Source of the DNA: Orobanche coerulescens
Lineage: Eukaryota > Streptophyta > Magnoliopsida > Lamiales > Orobanchaceae
Length of the DNA: 64,000 nucleotides
Assembly (NCBI GenBank): GCA_033398695.1
Contig: CM065817.1
Location: forward strand, 67,878,001 to 67,942,000
Reading direction: 5' to 3'
A program made the translations under genes and the position numbers. The notes beneath the pieces were generated by a model, which was not told the origin of the DNA, made no database searches, and was given only the letters and a program-made list of their open reading frames with translations. Below are positions 34,309-46,585 of this stretch, in pieces. The first letter of the stretch is position 1. The number at the start of each line of letters is the position of its first letter.

Positions 34309-36015
34309 GAATTCTTGCTAGTCCCGAGCAAGACTCTTTATTATCCACGCTCAAAATATAAGTAAAAAATACGACACAAAAATTAATAAAATACACATAA
34401 ATAAAGAAAAATACTTATATATATAAAGAGAAAAGGAGATCAAAATGCCATTTACAAAACAACAAGCTTTATACAGTAGATAGAAATGAATCAAGACCCA
34501 AATAAATCTACTAATGATTTTTAAGTTAAAACACGGTTTTATTTTTGTATTTCCAAAATGCAAGGTTTCCCCTCAAAAGGTTGATTATTTTTTTCCCAGT
34601 CGTGACACACACGACTCCCTTTAATGGTTGCTCTCGATCACTCATTTATTTTTCGACTCAATATGAAAAAGAATTTCATCGGCGTCATCAAATATTGTGA
34701 TTATTCACGAAATTGAGTGTATTGAAATTCAGCCACCAATTAATTCAAATCTACTCATAATCTACATCCCTTTTAGTGATAGCTTTCACACTGTTATTTG
34801 CTAACGTGGCTCTTTTCACCAACAAATTTTCCATTTTTTAGGTGATATATTTCACACCGTTATTTGCTAACGTGTAGCTCTTTTCACCAACACATTTTCA
34901 ATATTTTTTTAGGTGATAGCTTTCACACAGTTATTTGCTAACGTGTAGCTCTTTTCATCAACACATTTTCCATCTTTTTTTAGGTGATAGCTTTCACACC
35001 GTTATTTGCTAATGTGTAGCTCTTTTCACCAACACATTTTCCATATCGTGTGAGACGGCAGCTACGCACCAATAATGGGTTAGTCCTTTATTTTTCGTTG
35101 TTATTTTTTTTCACAATATTTTAGGACTCCCAAAATTAGGCAGCTGTTGTTGCTCAAGACCTCTCCCTTTTTTTCAACTAACCTCTTTTCAGCAATGACT
35201 TTTTTAGGGAATAGAATTTTTGCAGAAAAATCTTTTATTAGCAAAGCATGAAAAATCAAAAACTCCTCGAATTAAGTAAATTTCAGTTCTATTTTTCATC
35301 AACCGAGTGAATCTTCTTTTCTCAAGGTAACGAATGACTCGATTTGCATGATAACTACAAGGCTTGGAAAGAGAGATTAAGGCTCAAAATTTTGGAATAT
35401 ACAATTTTTTAACTGGTTAAAATGATTTTAGAAACTTGTATATAGCTAATTTATTGGTGTTATGGCCAGATATAGAAATCTCACAAATCAAAATAAACAA
35501 AATTAATATATATATATATATATACACTAAAAAAATCAGAGGCAAATAATAAAAATAATCAAAACACAACAAAATAATCAAAACACACCATCCCCAAACT
35601 TGAAAAAAAAAACTATCCTCAGTTTTAAAAAAATAATAATAACAAAAAGCAAGGGAGAAAAGCAGAATACTCCTTGTTAAGAAAGTTGATGCTTGAGCTA
35701 ACGCCTTTTTGGATCTACAAGAGAAAAAAAAAATATACGCGGCAAACAACAAAAGAAAAAAAAAAAAAATATACCCAGAAGTATAACACAATTTTTAAGA
35801 TGCGCTTCAAGAAAGTCCGAAGAGTCGCCTTACGCTGCCATCAATGCTTTTATTAAAAACAAATAATAAAAATAACAGCAATAAAAATAACAATAAATAA
35901 ATCGTGAATAGATGCGCATCAAGAGAGCAAAAAGGAACTCCTTAAGCTGCCATCATTTGGCACGATTTTTACACACAACAGAAAGTAAAAATAACAAGAG
36001 GTCCAATATGGATTA
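34309..36015 (-). other. Athila B 3' noncoding region
   Basis: No gene is seen. On the minus strand it has an internal CAAGTTTGGGGATGG near 35590 (compare 16041 in Athila A), long A/T runs, a TA microsatellite at about 35505-35525, a 71-bp tandem repeat, and two related blocks GATGGCAGC(T/G)TAAGG...GCGCATC near 35820 and 35930. Part of the right end may be LOG 3' UTR. Confidence 0.6.
34774..35045. repeat. 71-bp tandem repeat, four copies
   Basis: Units begin AGGTGATAGCTTTCACAC near 34774, 34840, 34911 and 34982, each with TTATTTGCTAACGTGTAGC and CTCTTTTCACCAACACATT. The first unit is shorter (66 bp). Confidence 0.9.
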
Positions 36016-36026
36016 TCAAAGGGAGA
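36016..36026 (-). pseudogene. Severed 3' tail of the LOG coding region
   Basis: Minus strand TCTCCCTTTGA. Joined across the target duplicate (gaaat, 36027-36031 and 53189-53193) it gives the last two codons (Ser, Leu) and a TGA stop of the LOG frame at 53184-53834. Tekay A now separates it from the gene by about 17 kb. Confidence 0.85.
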
Positions 36027-36031
36027 GAAAT

Positions 36032-39000
36032 TGTAATGCCCCGAATTTCTAGGGTAAATATTAGGAAAAAATAGTAAAATGTAAATTTGACGAAAAATAA
36101 TTTTCTTGAGAATATAAAAATTCTCGCCTACAAAGTCGAGTCGCTACAATGACAGAAAATAAATACCTTTAAATAAAGAAACATTTCATCATAAATACGA
36201 GGTAAAAATTTGCGGCGAAAGAATAATTCATAATTTATAAATTTTCATATCGAAGTTTCCCCAAATGAGTTCCAAAACATTAGACATAAAGTAACATCAT
36301 ATAATAATTCCTCTTTCATATGCCCTCTCGGCTCGCTCCTTCGTCCATCCGGCTCGGTTCAACCTGCGGGATCAATAAAGGTGGGGTGAGCTTCCTTCAG
36401 CTCATGGAAATCACACTGATCACAGTAATATACAATCTCATAGAAAGCATAACATGAATAATCTATCACATTTTTCCTCAACGTAAATGCATACTCACAA
36501 TATTACGTATAGCATGAATCGAGCACGCATACACGAATATTGAGGTTGCGGAGGTGCCCCCGCAACAACATCAAACATAAACATAATACCACATAACATG
36601 AATCGAGCACGCATGTGAATATTGAGGTTGCGCAGGTGTCCCCGCAACAACATATATCTTAAGATAGCCTCTTACACGAAAACAGGTTAGCCTGATTTAC
36701 AACGTGCATAAAATTTTTAAACATGAATAGAACATCACATATACAGTCCAATTAAAGCAATTAAAGTGATAGTGAAAATTCCCACCTGAATAAATGATGA
36801 TGTCTGACTTGAAATGAAGATGCTCGACTCACAGTCCTAAGCCCGTAAATCCTCGATAAAGTCTACATACAATAATAATTATTATTTTAATCCTTACAAT
36901 CTATTATTTATATCATAAATGAAAGATATAATTATCACCATATAAAAGCTCGAAATGAACTACAATAGCTTATCAATATTAATCGAAGAGTTAATATTAT
37001 TAATGACTGAAATTAAAATATTTAGGTAATAATTTGGATTAATTATTAATATAAATTGAAAGTCGACGTTTTAATGTTTCGGTCAAAATTAGGATTTAAT
37101 TGAAGTTTGAAAGTTGGCTGGGGTCAGATTGTAAGACTTGAGAAGCTGACTAGGTTAAAATCGAATTAATTAAAACTAGCTGGGGCTGAATTGAAAATTT
37201 CTGAAAATTGGGAGGACTAAATTGCAAAGCCCTAATAATTCGCGGGTATATAAACCCTTATCTCACCTTCAGCCGACAATCCCCATTTCTCCTTCTCCTT
37301 CTCGTCACTCCCTCTAGGGTAACGGATAACCGCGGACACCCGACCCTAATAGGTGGGGGTTTGGTGGGCATTTGGTATCCATGGATAGCTTAGTGGTATG
37401 AGATTATTATCCATTAGGTTCGCGGGTACGGATATGGATAGTTACTATCCATACCCGCGAAACCCGTCTACCCGCGAAAAACACCCGTGAAGATATCCGC
37501 GAAATATCCACAAAAATACCCATGAAATACCCACAATTATACCCGAACAGAGCCCGACCCACACTCATTATTTCAAACATTGACATAACAAAGAAGAGGA
37601 AAATAGGTCTATTTCAAATGTTGACTTCGAATAATATGCTTTTCATTAGAATTTAAACTTTGTTTTTAGTTGATGATTTTTGATATTAATTTTGTGTTTT
37701 GTGATTTGTGGATTTAAACTTTGAACTTTGTGGATTAGACGATTTGAATTTCTGAGTTTGATTTATGGATATTAATTTATGTGAAATTTTTATTTATATT
37801 GAATTCATTTATTTGCATCGCGGGTATCCGCGAATAGCGGATTGTGGATACCCGACGGGTGGCGGGTGGCGGATACCCGACGGGTGGCGGATACCCGCGG
37901 GTCGCGGGTGTGGTTGGCAAATCATACCCATCGCGGGTCGCGGGTCGGGTCGCGGGTACAGATTTACCTTGCGGGTACGGATGTGGATAGGCACTATCCG
38001 CGCCCGCCGTACCCGACTGCCATCCCATCTCTCTCTCTGAATTCATTCTCTCGGCCGGAATCAAGACTTGCAGAAACACAAACACCACATATAAAAACTC
38101 ACACACTCCCGGTCGGAGGCACCCGCACACGAGCACGTCACACAAATTCAAGTGCATCCGAATCGGACTGTTCACGGTCGCGGAGGCGACGAGACGGAAG
38201 TTTCAGCTTCGGGTACTCCGACGAGCGGCATGTCGGCGGTTGGACCACTTTCCGGTTCAAGTTGGGTTTACAAATTCGAGTCCGAATCCAGCGGCGCGAT
38301 GGCGGTTCATTGAACTAGATTCAAACTGGTTCGTATATGGCCGAATGGTTTCGGGTTCGACTTGGCTGATGAATAGGGTTTCTGATTATGGAGATGTTTT
38401 CAAGCTAGAATTCGATGTTAGTTTGTTGATTTGTGTATACTGGAATTGGTAGTGGTCGGATTAGATGAAGTAAAATGTAGTGGCGGCCCGAAAAGGTTGG
38501 TCGCTGGATTGGAATCGATGGTGGTTGAAATCGAATGTTGAGGGTTCTACTCTTGAGCAAAGTTCTTGATTTAAATCTCTGGTCGTAGGGCTAAGTTGGA
38601 GTTGAGTTCGATGTTGATTTTGATTTTTGTTCGTGTGTTTTTAGATAAAAATATATGGAATAAAGATTGACTACAATTTGCAGAATGAGGATAAAAATCG
38701 GATCTAGAATTCTTGCCTTTGCTGGGAATATGGAAATTTAATGAGGTTGATCGACCCCTTGCAGTAGGAAGAGATTGTATGTTCTACGCTGTACTATCAA
38801 AAATCCCTTTTTCCGTTCTTCTTTGTAACTTCATGGCGATGAACTTCTTTGCAGAAAATCTGCATTTTATTTTTCTGTATATTTTTTTTTTTTGGATGTT
38901 GTACGATGGGTGTAAAGATTTATGCAGTAGAAATCTTATTGTATTTATATGTGTAGATTTTTGATTGTTTTAGTTGAACCAGGATTGTATGTTGATAAAT

Positions 39001-39468
39001 ATTGAGTAAATCTGATAAAATGAGACCTTTGGTGAGGAACGATGACTGCACTAAAATTCTTAATTGTGGTTAATTAACTTTAATCAAGTTTGGTAAGTTA
39101 TAACTCATGGTTAAAGTATAAATAGTATAATAATATTACTAATAGTAGTAAATGTAGAATAATAATTTAATTGGTAACGTTGATAATAAAAATTTGGAAA
39201 TAATAAAGATATTAATAATAATATTAATAATATTAATAATAATAAATTAATAATAATAATAATGTTAGTATTATACTCGGATAATTAGTAACACTATTAT
39301 AAAACAAATAATGACCACTTAAATATATCTGACAAAATGACTCGGGCTACGATTTGTGATACGTCGAAATAAATGTTCATGATCCTCTAATATAATTAAT
39401 TAAAATTAAATGCATTATAATATTATTATAATTAATAATATTGCATTATAAAAATGGCGGGTATTACA
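36032..39468 (-). repeat. Tekay A 3' LTR
   Basis: 3437 bp, including a 711-bp insertion (37316-38026) absent from the other LTR. Two adjacent copies of a GAATCGAGCACGCAT...GCAACAACAT unit at about 36510-36655. Confidence 0.92.
37316..38026. mobile_element. Probable hAT-like MITE in the Tekay A LTR
   Basis: A 711-bp insertion relative to the partner LTR (empty site near 51700). Ends AGGGTAACGGATA and, on the other strand, GGGATGGCAGTCGGGTA. The ends are rich in CGGGTA/TACCCG repeats, reminiscent of Ac-like subterminal motifs. No clear 8-bp target duplicate was found, so the class call is tentative. Frames inside it are low complexity and not genes. Confidence 0.5.
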
Positions 39469-40418
39469 TCCTACCCCTCTTAGAAAAATTTTCGTCCTCG
39501 AAAATAAATGACATACCTCGATTGAAGAAATTCGGATAACGAGCTTGAAGTTCTTCCTCGCGTTCCCAAGTAGCTTCATCTTTATTGTGGTTACGCCATT
39601 GGACCTTGACAAACACCTTCTCTTTATTTCTCAACTCCCTGACTGATCGGTCAAGAATCAGTTATGGTTGTTCTTCATAAGTAAGATCTTTGTTCATCTC
39701 CACGGCGGTATAGTTGATGACGTGGCTGGGATCATGCACATACTTCCTCAACAATGATACGTGGAAGACGTTGTGCATAGCCGAAAGTTCCGGGGGTAAA
39801 GCCAAGCGGTATGCTAACTCACCGATTCGTTCGAGAATTTTGAACTGTCCAATGTATCTCGTTCTCAACTTGCTCCTTGGACCAAAACGAACAATTCTCT
39901 TGGTAGGAGATACCTTCAGGAATACCTTGTCGCCAACACAAAATTTGAGATCTTTCCTATGCTTGTCGGCGTAAGACTTCTGACGATCTTGTGCTATCTT
40001 GATCCTCTCACGAATCTTATCCACCACACCAACTGTCTGTTCGATCATCTCGGGACCCAAAATTCTCCTTTCACCTACCTCATCCCAATACAGTGGTGAT
40101 CGACACTTCCTACCGTATAAGGCTTCATACGGTGCCATACCGATCGTCGACTGATAATTGTTGTTGTAAGCAAATTCTACCAAAGGCAACAGTCGTTCCC
40201 AATTATTGCCCATGTCTAACACACATGCTCGCAACATGTCCTCAAGGATCTGGATGGTCCTCTCGGACTGACCATCAGTCTGAGGATGATAGGCCGTACT
40301 AAAATTCAACTGCGTTCCCAAGGCTTCTTGTAAACTCTCCCAAAAACGCGATGTGAAACGAGTATCCCTGTCGGATACTATAAAGACTGGCACTCCATGT
40401 AATTTAATAATCTCACGG
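39464..40418 (-). pseudogene. Tekay A integrase C-terminal half and chromodomain-like tail
   Basis: Continues the integrase cut at 46586. From the insertion point: [21 protein letters not shown] (second catalytic Asp), GQSERTIQ (catalytic Glu), [22 protein letters not shown], then the C-terminal region. The frame stops at 39662 after a small shift. It then continues as VKVQWRNHNKDEATWEREEEL, a chromodomain-like motif, and runs through the PPT. The final in-frame TAA is supplied by the LTR start (39464-39466). Confidence 0.82.
39469..39482 (-). other. Tekay A polypurine tract
   Basis: Minus strand AAGAGGGGTAGGA next to the 3' LTR. Confidence 0.85.
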
Positions 40419-42639
40419 TGTAACACTCCCGAGATAATCGGAGTATATTACAGCGCCGTAGACCCCTACTTGGGACCCACCAGGCTAAAACAAGGAAAAC
40501 ACCACTCGACTAATCATCTCGGTTAACATAGACACATAATTAAATAATACAACATATAAAGATACGCCCGGAACAACCGGCGTAATAAACATCAACCGAA
40601 AATATAGCAATTTGAGTTAATACAAAATGAAGTTCGAAATGAAAAGCCTAAGTACTCGCGAGTACAATCTATAAGTTTATAAATGTGGGAAACAACCATA
40701 TCGAAATAGACAAGAGAAATAAGAAGACTCGAAAGCACATGTCAACGACCCTGGCCAACATCCTCGTACTGTCCCAGCGCCCGCTCGTCCGGCAGAACAT
40801 AACCTGAAATCCATAACAAGAATTTCCCCAAAATGGGTCCCCAAAGGGGTTAGCAATTACTCTAGTACAAGTAATCAAGGCAAACCATTCGCTTACACGT
40901 TTCATAGTACAATGCACCAATTCATTTCAAAACCAAAACCAGTCATGTCTTTTCCGGAAACAAACAGTCAGTCACATTTGCCTAGGACCGGGATGAAGCC
41001 ACAAATCCCACTCGAGGCCTCTAAGGACCCTCCCGAACTGGCCATATCATAAAACAAATCACGCACATGCATCGCCTAGGACAGGGACGAAGCCACAAAT
41101 CCCACCCGAGGCCTCTAAGGACCCTCCCGAGCTGGCTAGCTAAACAAACTCGTGAATCCAGAGTAAAGTCATAGATTCCCCCGAGACCCCGTCGGACCCT
41201 CCCAGGGTGAGCAAATCACACACAATATACATTACCATTTCACGTTAAGCATAAAGGTTTCCAAAAATACTTGCCTTGGATAATTGACAATGCAACGAAC
41301 GGAAAGGAAAGTCACCGACGAACGCTAGGAACCAACGAAACCGAACCTAACGATTCAAAGAATACAATCACAACCAACTCTAAACGAATACGGAAATGGA
41401 ATACACCCGAAAACCCGCCTACGATTCATGTATATTCGTATAGAAATAAAAACGAGGGCGGACCACAACCAAACCCTCTTGATTTCGCAAAACTATGAAA
41501 ATATACCATGAATCTGTAGGAAAACTAATGATATCAACAAGATTAATCATATTCATCAAGTATTAACCAACAAAACGGGATGAATCGGACGAAAATCCCA
41601 AAACCCCCAAATTATCCAAAAGTAGGGTTCTAAGAGATTTACCTTGGATTATGATGAAAGATTCGCGTTGATGTTGCTATTATACACCAAGAACTAAAAG
41701 AAGATGATGGTTGAGATGATTAGAGGAAGAAATCGCCAAGAAAATCACCTGGAATCGCCAACGCCGCGGAGGGGGAAAGGAATGAGAATAATACGTTCAT
41801 CTGGGTCAACTCCCTGGTTTATATAGCCAGGGAGTGTTAGCGCGCGCTAATCTTCATAAGTTAGCATGCGCTAACGGGACAAAACTCCAGTCCAGAAGTT
41901 AATGTCCCAGTCTAGTAACCAGATTACTGGGGCGTTAGCGTGCGCTACCCAAAACGTAGCGTTCCCTAATAGACTCTCGGTAGCGCGCGCTATCGGCCAT
42001 AGCGTGCGCTACCTGGACATCAGCCGAGTCCAGAAGTTAACTGCCCAGTACTCACCTGACCCCGTTAGCACGCGCTATCGTACAAACGTAGCGTGCGCTA
42101 AAAGCGTCTCGGTAGATAGCGTGCGCTACCTGGGCACCTGACCTAGTCCAGTAGCAAATTGTCCAGTACTGGACAGCCACGCTAACGCACGCTACCGGAC
42201 ACCTTAGCGTGCGCTAGTCTCCCGACATTAGCGTGCACTAGATAATGTAGCGTACGCTAATCCGCTAGTCCAGAGGGCTGGAAACAGAACTGCCACTCCC
42301 AGGGCTAGCTCGCTAGCGCGCGCTACGAAGCAGACGTAGCGTACGCTACTAAGGGACCTCTAGCGTGCGCTATGCAGAAAAATTAGCACGCGCTAGGTGC
42401 GGAATATAAACGGTCCAAAACACCGGAATATGAACGAAACATCAAATGGAACATCTCAAAATGCATAATAACATAGAATGGATCCACGGCAACCCCGAAA
42501 CGGCAGTTCCGCATAACAATTACGAGAATCAGATCAAAAGATGACGGAAGAAATACACCGAAAGATACACGAGGGTCGCTAGAATGAGAAATACACCGAA
42601 AATAAAAATATCGGGAAAAGAAAAATGCGGATATTACAT
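40419..42639 (-). repeat. Tekay B 3' LTR
   Basis: 2221 bp, TGTAACACTCC...GATATTACA on the plus strand. Contains three imperfect tandem units with CCTAGGAC...GAAGCCACAAATCCCAC at about 40979-41215, and the palindrome array 41837-42396. Confidence 0.92.
41837..42396. repeat. Array of TAGCGTGCGCTA palindromes, LTR copy 1
   Basis: About 17 copies of TAGCGYRCGCTA-type 12-mers in 560 bp, for example at 41838, 41937, 41981, 42000, 42090, 42248, 42313 and 42336. Each is self-complementary or nearly so and CpG-rich. Spacing is irregular (about 19 to 75 bp). Confidence 0.9.
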
Positions 42640-42653
42640 TCTACCCCTCTAAA
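42640..42653 (-). other. Tekay B polypurine tract
   Basis: Minus strand AGAGGGGTAGAA next to the 3' LTR. Confidence 0.85.
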
Positions 42654-42673
42654 AATAAGTTTCGTCCCGAAAC

Positions 42674-44643
42674 TTAAGAAACAAACAACTCAGGGTACCT
42701 AGCACGCATGCTATCCTCGGTTTCCCAAGTTGCCTCCTCGACACCATGTCTCGACCACTGCACCTTGACCAAAGGGATGGTCTTATGCCTCAGTCGTTTC
42801 TCGCGATGCACCAAAATCTTCAAGGGACGCTCCTCAAAATTAATATCCTCGGCGGCATCAATCTCACCATAATCGATGACGTGTCTAGGATCCGGGACAT
42901 ATTTCCTTAGTTGGGAAACATGAAAAATGCTATGAACATGACTCAAGGCCGGGGGTAACGCCAAACGGTATGCCAACCAACCGACTCGCTCGAGAATCTC
43001 GAAGGGTCCAATAAATCTCGGACTCAACTTTCCCTTTTCCCGAAACGGAAAACTCCTCTCGTCGGCGACACCTTTAGCAAAACGTGGTCTCCCACCTCGA
43101 ATTCCAAAGGTCGACGACGGACATCGGCATATGACTTCTGTCGACTCTGGGCAGTCAACATTCGTTCCCGAATTAATTTTATCTTCCGCCTCGTCTCTAG
43201 AACGATATCCGACTCGGTCCCGACCATATCATAAACCTCATTCCAACAAATTGGTGATCGACAACGCCGCCCATAAAGTGCCTCATATGGTGCCATCCTA
43301 ATCGACGCGTGCCAACTATTGTTGTACATGAATTCGATCAATGGCAAATGCTCATCACATTCACTGCTCCAATCGAGAGCACAAGCACACAACATATCCT
43401 CGAACGTCTGGATAGTGCGTTCCGACTGTCCAACTGTCTGAGGATGGAAAGAGGTACTCAAACGCAAACGAGTACCCAATGCCTTATGCATCGCCTGCCA
43501 AAAGTGCGATAGAAAACGGCCATCACGATCCGAAACAATAGACTTCGGAGTACCGTGAAGCCTCACAATCTGTACGATAAACACACGAGCCAACTTCTCC
43601 GGGCCCCAAGTGTCCTTGACGCCCAGAAAATGTGCCGACTTGGTCAGACGATCAACAATCACCCAGACCATATTCATGCCCAACCTCGATCTCGGAAAAC
43701 TCGTAATGAAATCCATCGATATATCTTCCCATTTCCATTCCGGAACGGGAAGTGACTGCAATAACCCGGCCAGTCGCTGATGCTCGATTTTGACCTGCTG
43801 ACAAATCAAACATCTCGCTACAAACTGTGCGACCTCCTCCTTCATATCATTCCACCAGAAATTCCTTCTCAGGTCCTTGTACATCTTACTCGAACCAGGA
43901 TGAACGGAGTAAGGTGTAGCATGGGCCTCGCGCAGAATACTCTGTCTCAACTCTGAGTCGTTTGGTACACAAAGCCGACTCTGGAATCTCAAAACACCAT
44001 CCTCGTGAATCACAAACCCAGGAGACTTTCCCTTAAGAACGTTCTCTCGGATTTGAGTAATCATCGGATCCTCCAACTGCTTCAGATTAATTTCATCGAT
44101 CAAAGACGACGAAATCTATAAAGTACAAAGTTGCCCGACAGCTCCAGACAACAAAACCTCAACATCTAACTCGATCAAAACCCGCCGAAGCTCAGGCTGA
44201 GATGTAAGAATCTCAAGCATTCGCATCGCAACCGGTTTCCGACTCAAGGCGTCGGCCACGACGTTCGCCTTGCCTGGATGATAAAGGATTTCGAGGTCAT
44301 AATCCTTAATCAACTCTAACCACCTCCTCTGCCTCATATTCAACTCCCGCTGCGTAAATATGTTTTTGAGACTTTTATGATCGGTAAAAATCTGACATGC
44401 AGAGCCAAAAAGATAGTGACGTCAAATCAAAAACAACTGCCGCTAACTCCAAATCATGAGTAGGGTAGTTAAGCTCATATAGCCTCAACTGTCTCGACGC
44501 ATAAGCAATGGTCTTGCCGTGCTGCATCAATACGCACCCAAGACCCTGTCCCGAAGCATCACTGTAAACAGCAAAACCCCCGTTGCCACACGGCAATGCT
44601 AAAATCGGGACTGAAGTCAAACGCCTCTTCAACTCCTCAAAAC
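42674..44643 (-). pseudogene. Tekay B pol remnant: RNase H, integrase, chromodomain
   Basis: RNase H starts at the junction ([17 protein letters not shown]) with [15 protein letters not shown] at about 44570-44530. It shifts frame near 44420 and resumes at 44343 ([29 protein letters not shown]). Integrase is open for 360 codons (44103-43024): HHCC region with CLICQQ, then MDFI, VSDRDGRF and GQSERTIQ, with one change in PQTVG where PQTDG is expected. A one-step shift at about 43025 separates the last part, which ends with a chromodomain (VKVQWSRHGVEEATWETED) and a stop at 42674. Confidence 0.87.
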
Positions 44644-46585
44644 TCGAAATAGACAAGAGAACTAAGAAGACTCGAAAGCACATGTCAACGACCCTGGCCA
44701 ACATCCTCGTACTGTCCCAGCGCCCGCTCGTCTGGCAGAACATAACCTGAAATCCATAACAAGAATTTCCCCAAAACGGGTCCCCAAAGGGGTTAGCAAT
44801 TACAATAGTACAAGTAATCATTCGCTTACACGTTTCATAGTATAATGCACCAATTCATTTCAAAACCAAAACCAGACATGTCCTTTCCGGAAATAAACAG
44901 TCAATCACATTTGCCTAGGACCGGGACGAAGCCACAAATCCCACTCGAGGCCTCTAAGGACCCTCCCGAGCTGGCCATATCATAAAACAAATCACGCACA
45001 TGCATCGCCTAGGACAGGGACGAAGCCACAAATCCCACCCGAGGCCTCTAAGGACCCTCCCGAGCTGGCTAGATAAACAAACTCGTGAATCCATAGTGAA
45101 GCCATAGATTCCCTCGAGGCCCCGTCGGACCCTCCCGGGGTGAGCAAATCACACACAATATACATTACCATTTCACGTTAAGCATAAAGGTTTCCAAAAA
45201 TACTTGCCTTGGATAATTGACGACGCAACCAATGGAAAGAAAGTCACCGATGAACGCTAGGAACCAACAAAACCGAACCTAACGATTCGAAGAATACAAT
45301 CACAACCAACTCTAGACGAATACGGAAATGGAATACACCCGAAAACCCGCCTACGATTCATGTATATTCGTATAGAAATAACAACGAGGGCAGACCACAA
45401 CCAAACCCTCTCGATTTTGCAAAACTATGAAAATATACCATGAATCCGTAGGAAAACTAATGATATCAACAAGATTAATCATATTCATCAAAGATTAACC
45501 AACAAAACGGGACGAATCGGACGAAAATCCCAAAACCCCAAATTATCCAAAAGTAGGGTTCTAAGAGATTTACCTTGGATTATGATGAAAGATTCGCGTT
45601 GATGTTGCTATTATACACCAAGAACTAAAAGAAGATGATGGTTGAGATGATTAGAGGAAGAAATCGCCAAGAAAATCACATGGAATCGCCAACGCCGCGG
45701 AGGGGGAAAGGAATGAGAATAATACGTTCATCTGGGTCAACTCCCTGGTTTATATAGCCAGGGAGTGTTAGCGCGCGCTAATCTTCATAAGTTAGCGTGC
45801 GCTAACGGGACAAAACTCCAGTCCAGAAGTTAATGTCCTAGTCTAGTAACCAGAGTATTGGGCCGTTAGCGTGCGCTACCCGAAACGTAGCGTGCGCTAA
45901 TAACCTATCGGTAGCGCGCGCTGTCGGCCATAGCATGTGCTACCTGGACATCAGCCGAGTCCAGAAGTTAACTGCCCAGTACTCACCTGACCCCGTTAGC
46001 GCGCGCTATCGTACAAACGTAGCATGCGCTAAAAGCGTCTCGGTAGCGCACGCTATCGGCCATAGCGTGCGCTACCTGGGCACCTGACCTAGTCCAGTAG
46101 CAAACTGTCCAGTACTGGACAGCCACGCTAACACATGCTACCAGACACCTTAGCGTGCGCTAGTCCCCCGACATTAGCGTGCGCTAGACGATGTAGCGTA
46201 CGCTAATCCGCTAGTCCAGAGGGCTGGAAACAGAACTGCCACTCCCAGGGCTAGCTCGCTACCACGCGCTACGAAGCAGACGTAGCGCGCGCTACTAAGG
46301 GACCTCTGGCGTGCGCTATGCAGAAAAATTAGCACGTGCTAGGTGCGGAATATAAACGGTCCAAAACACCGAAATATGAATGAAACATCAAACAGAACAT
46401 CTCAAAAACGCATAATAACATAGAATGGATCCACGGCAACCCTGAAACGGCGGTTCCGCATAACAATTACGAGAATCAGATCAAAAGATGACGGAAGAAA
46501 TACACTGAAAGATACACGATGGTCGCTACAATGAGAAATACATCGAAAATGAAAATACCGGGAAAAGAAAAATGCGGATATTACA
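44644..46585 (-). repeat. Tekay B 5' LTR, truncated
   Basis: 1942 bp matching 40701-42639 of the 3' LTR. Its left edge joins RNase H coding sequence at 44644. Confidence 0.9.
45768..46342. repeat. Array of TAGCGTGCGCTA palindromes, LTR copy 2
   Basis: Same array as 41837-42396, in register. Some words differ by one or two bases between copies (for example TAGCATGTGCTA here against TAGCGTGCGCTA). Confidence 0.88.

Larger units (their letters stand above)
40419..46585 (-). mobile_element. Tekay B: truncated Gypsy/Tekay nested in Tekay A
   Basis: Minus strand. 3' LTR 40419-42639, pol from RNase H to chromodomain 42674-44643, then a deletion junction and a 5' LTR lacking its PBS-proximal end (44644-46585). 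Perfect duplicate cacgg (40414-40418, 46586-46590) shows that the outer ends are original. Missing: gag, protease, RT, PBS and about 280 bp of LTR. Confidence 0.92.

Noticed and set aside
35417..35791. 124-codon minus-strand open frame
   Set aside because: Low-complexity Phe/Tyr/Leu composition from T-rich DNA in a noncoding 3' region; no domain seen.
37765..38318. Open frames on both strands rich in Gly, Pro and Arg
   Set aside because: Produced by CGGGTA/TACCCG repeats in the MITE-like insertion; shadows of each other.
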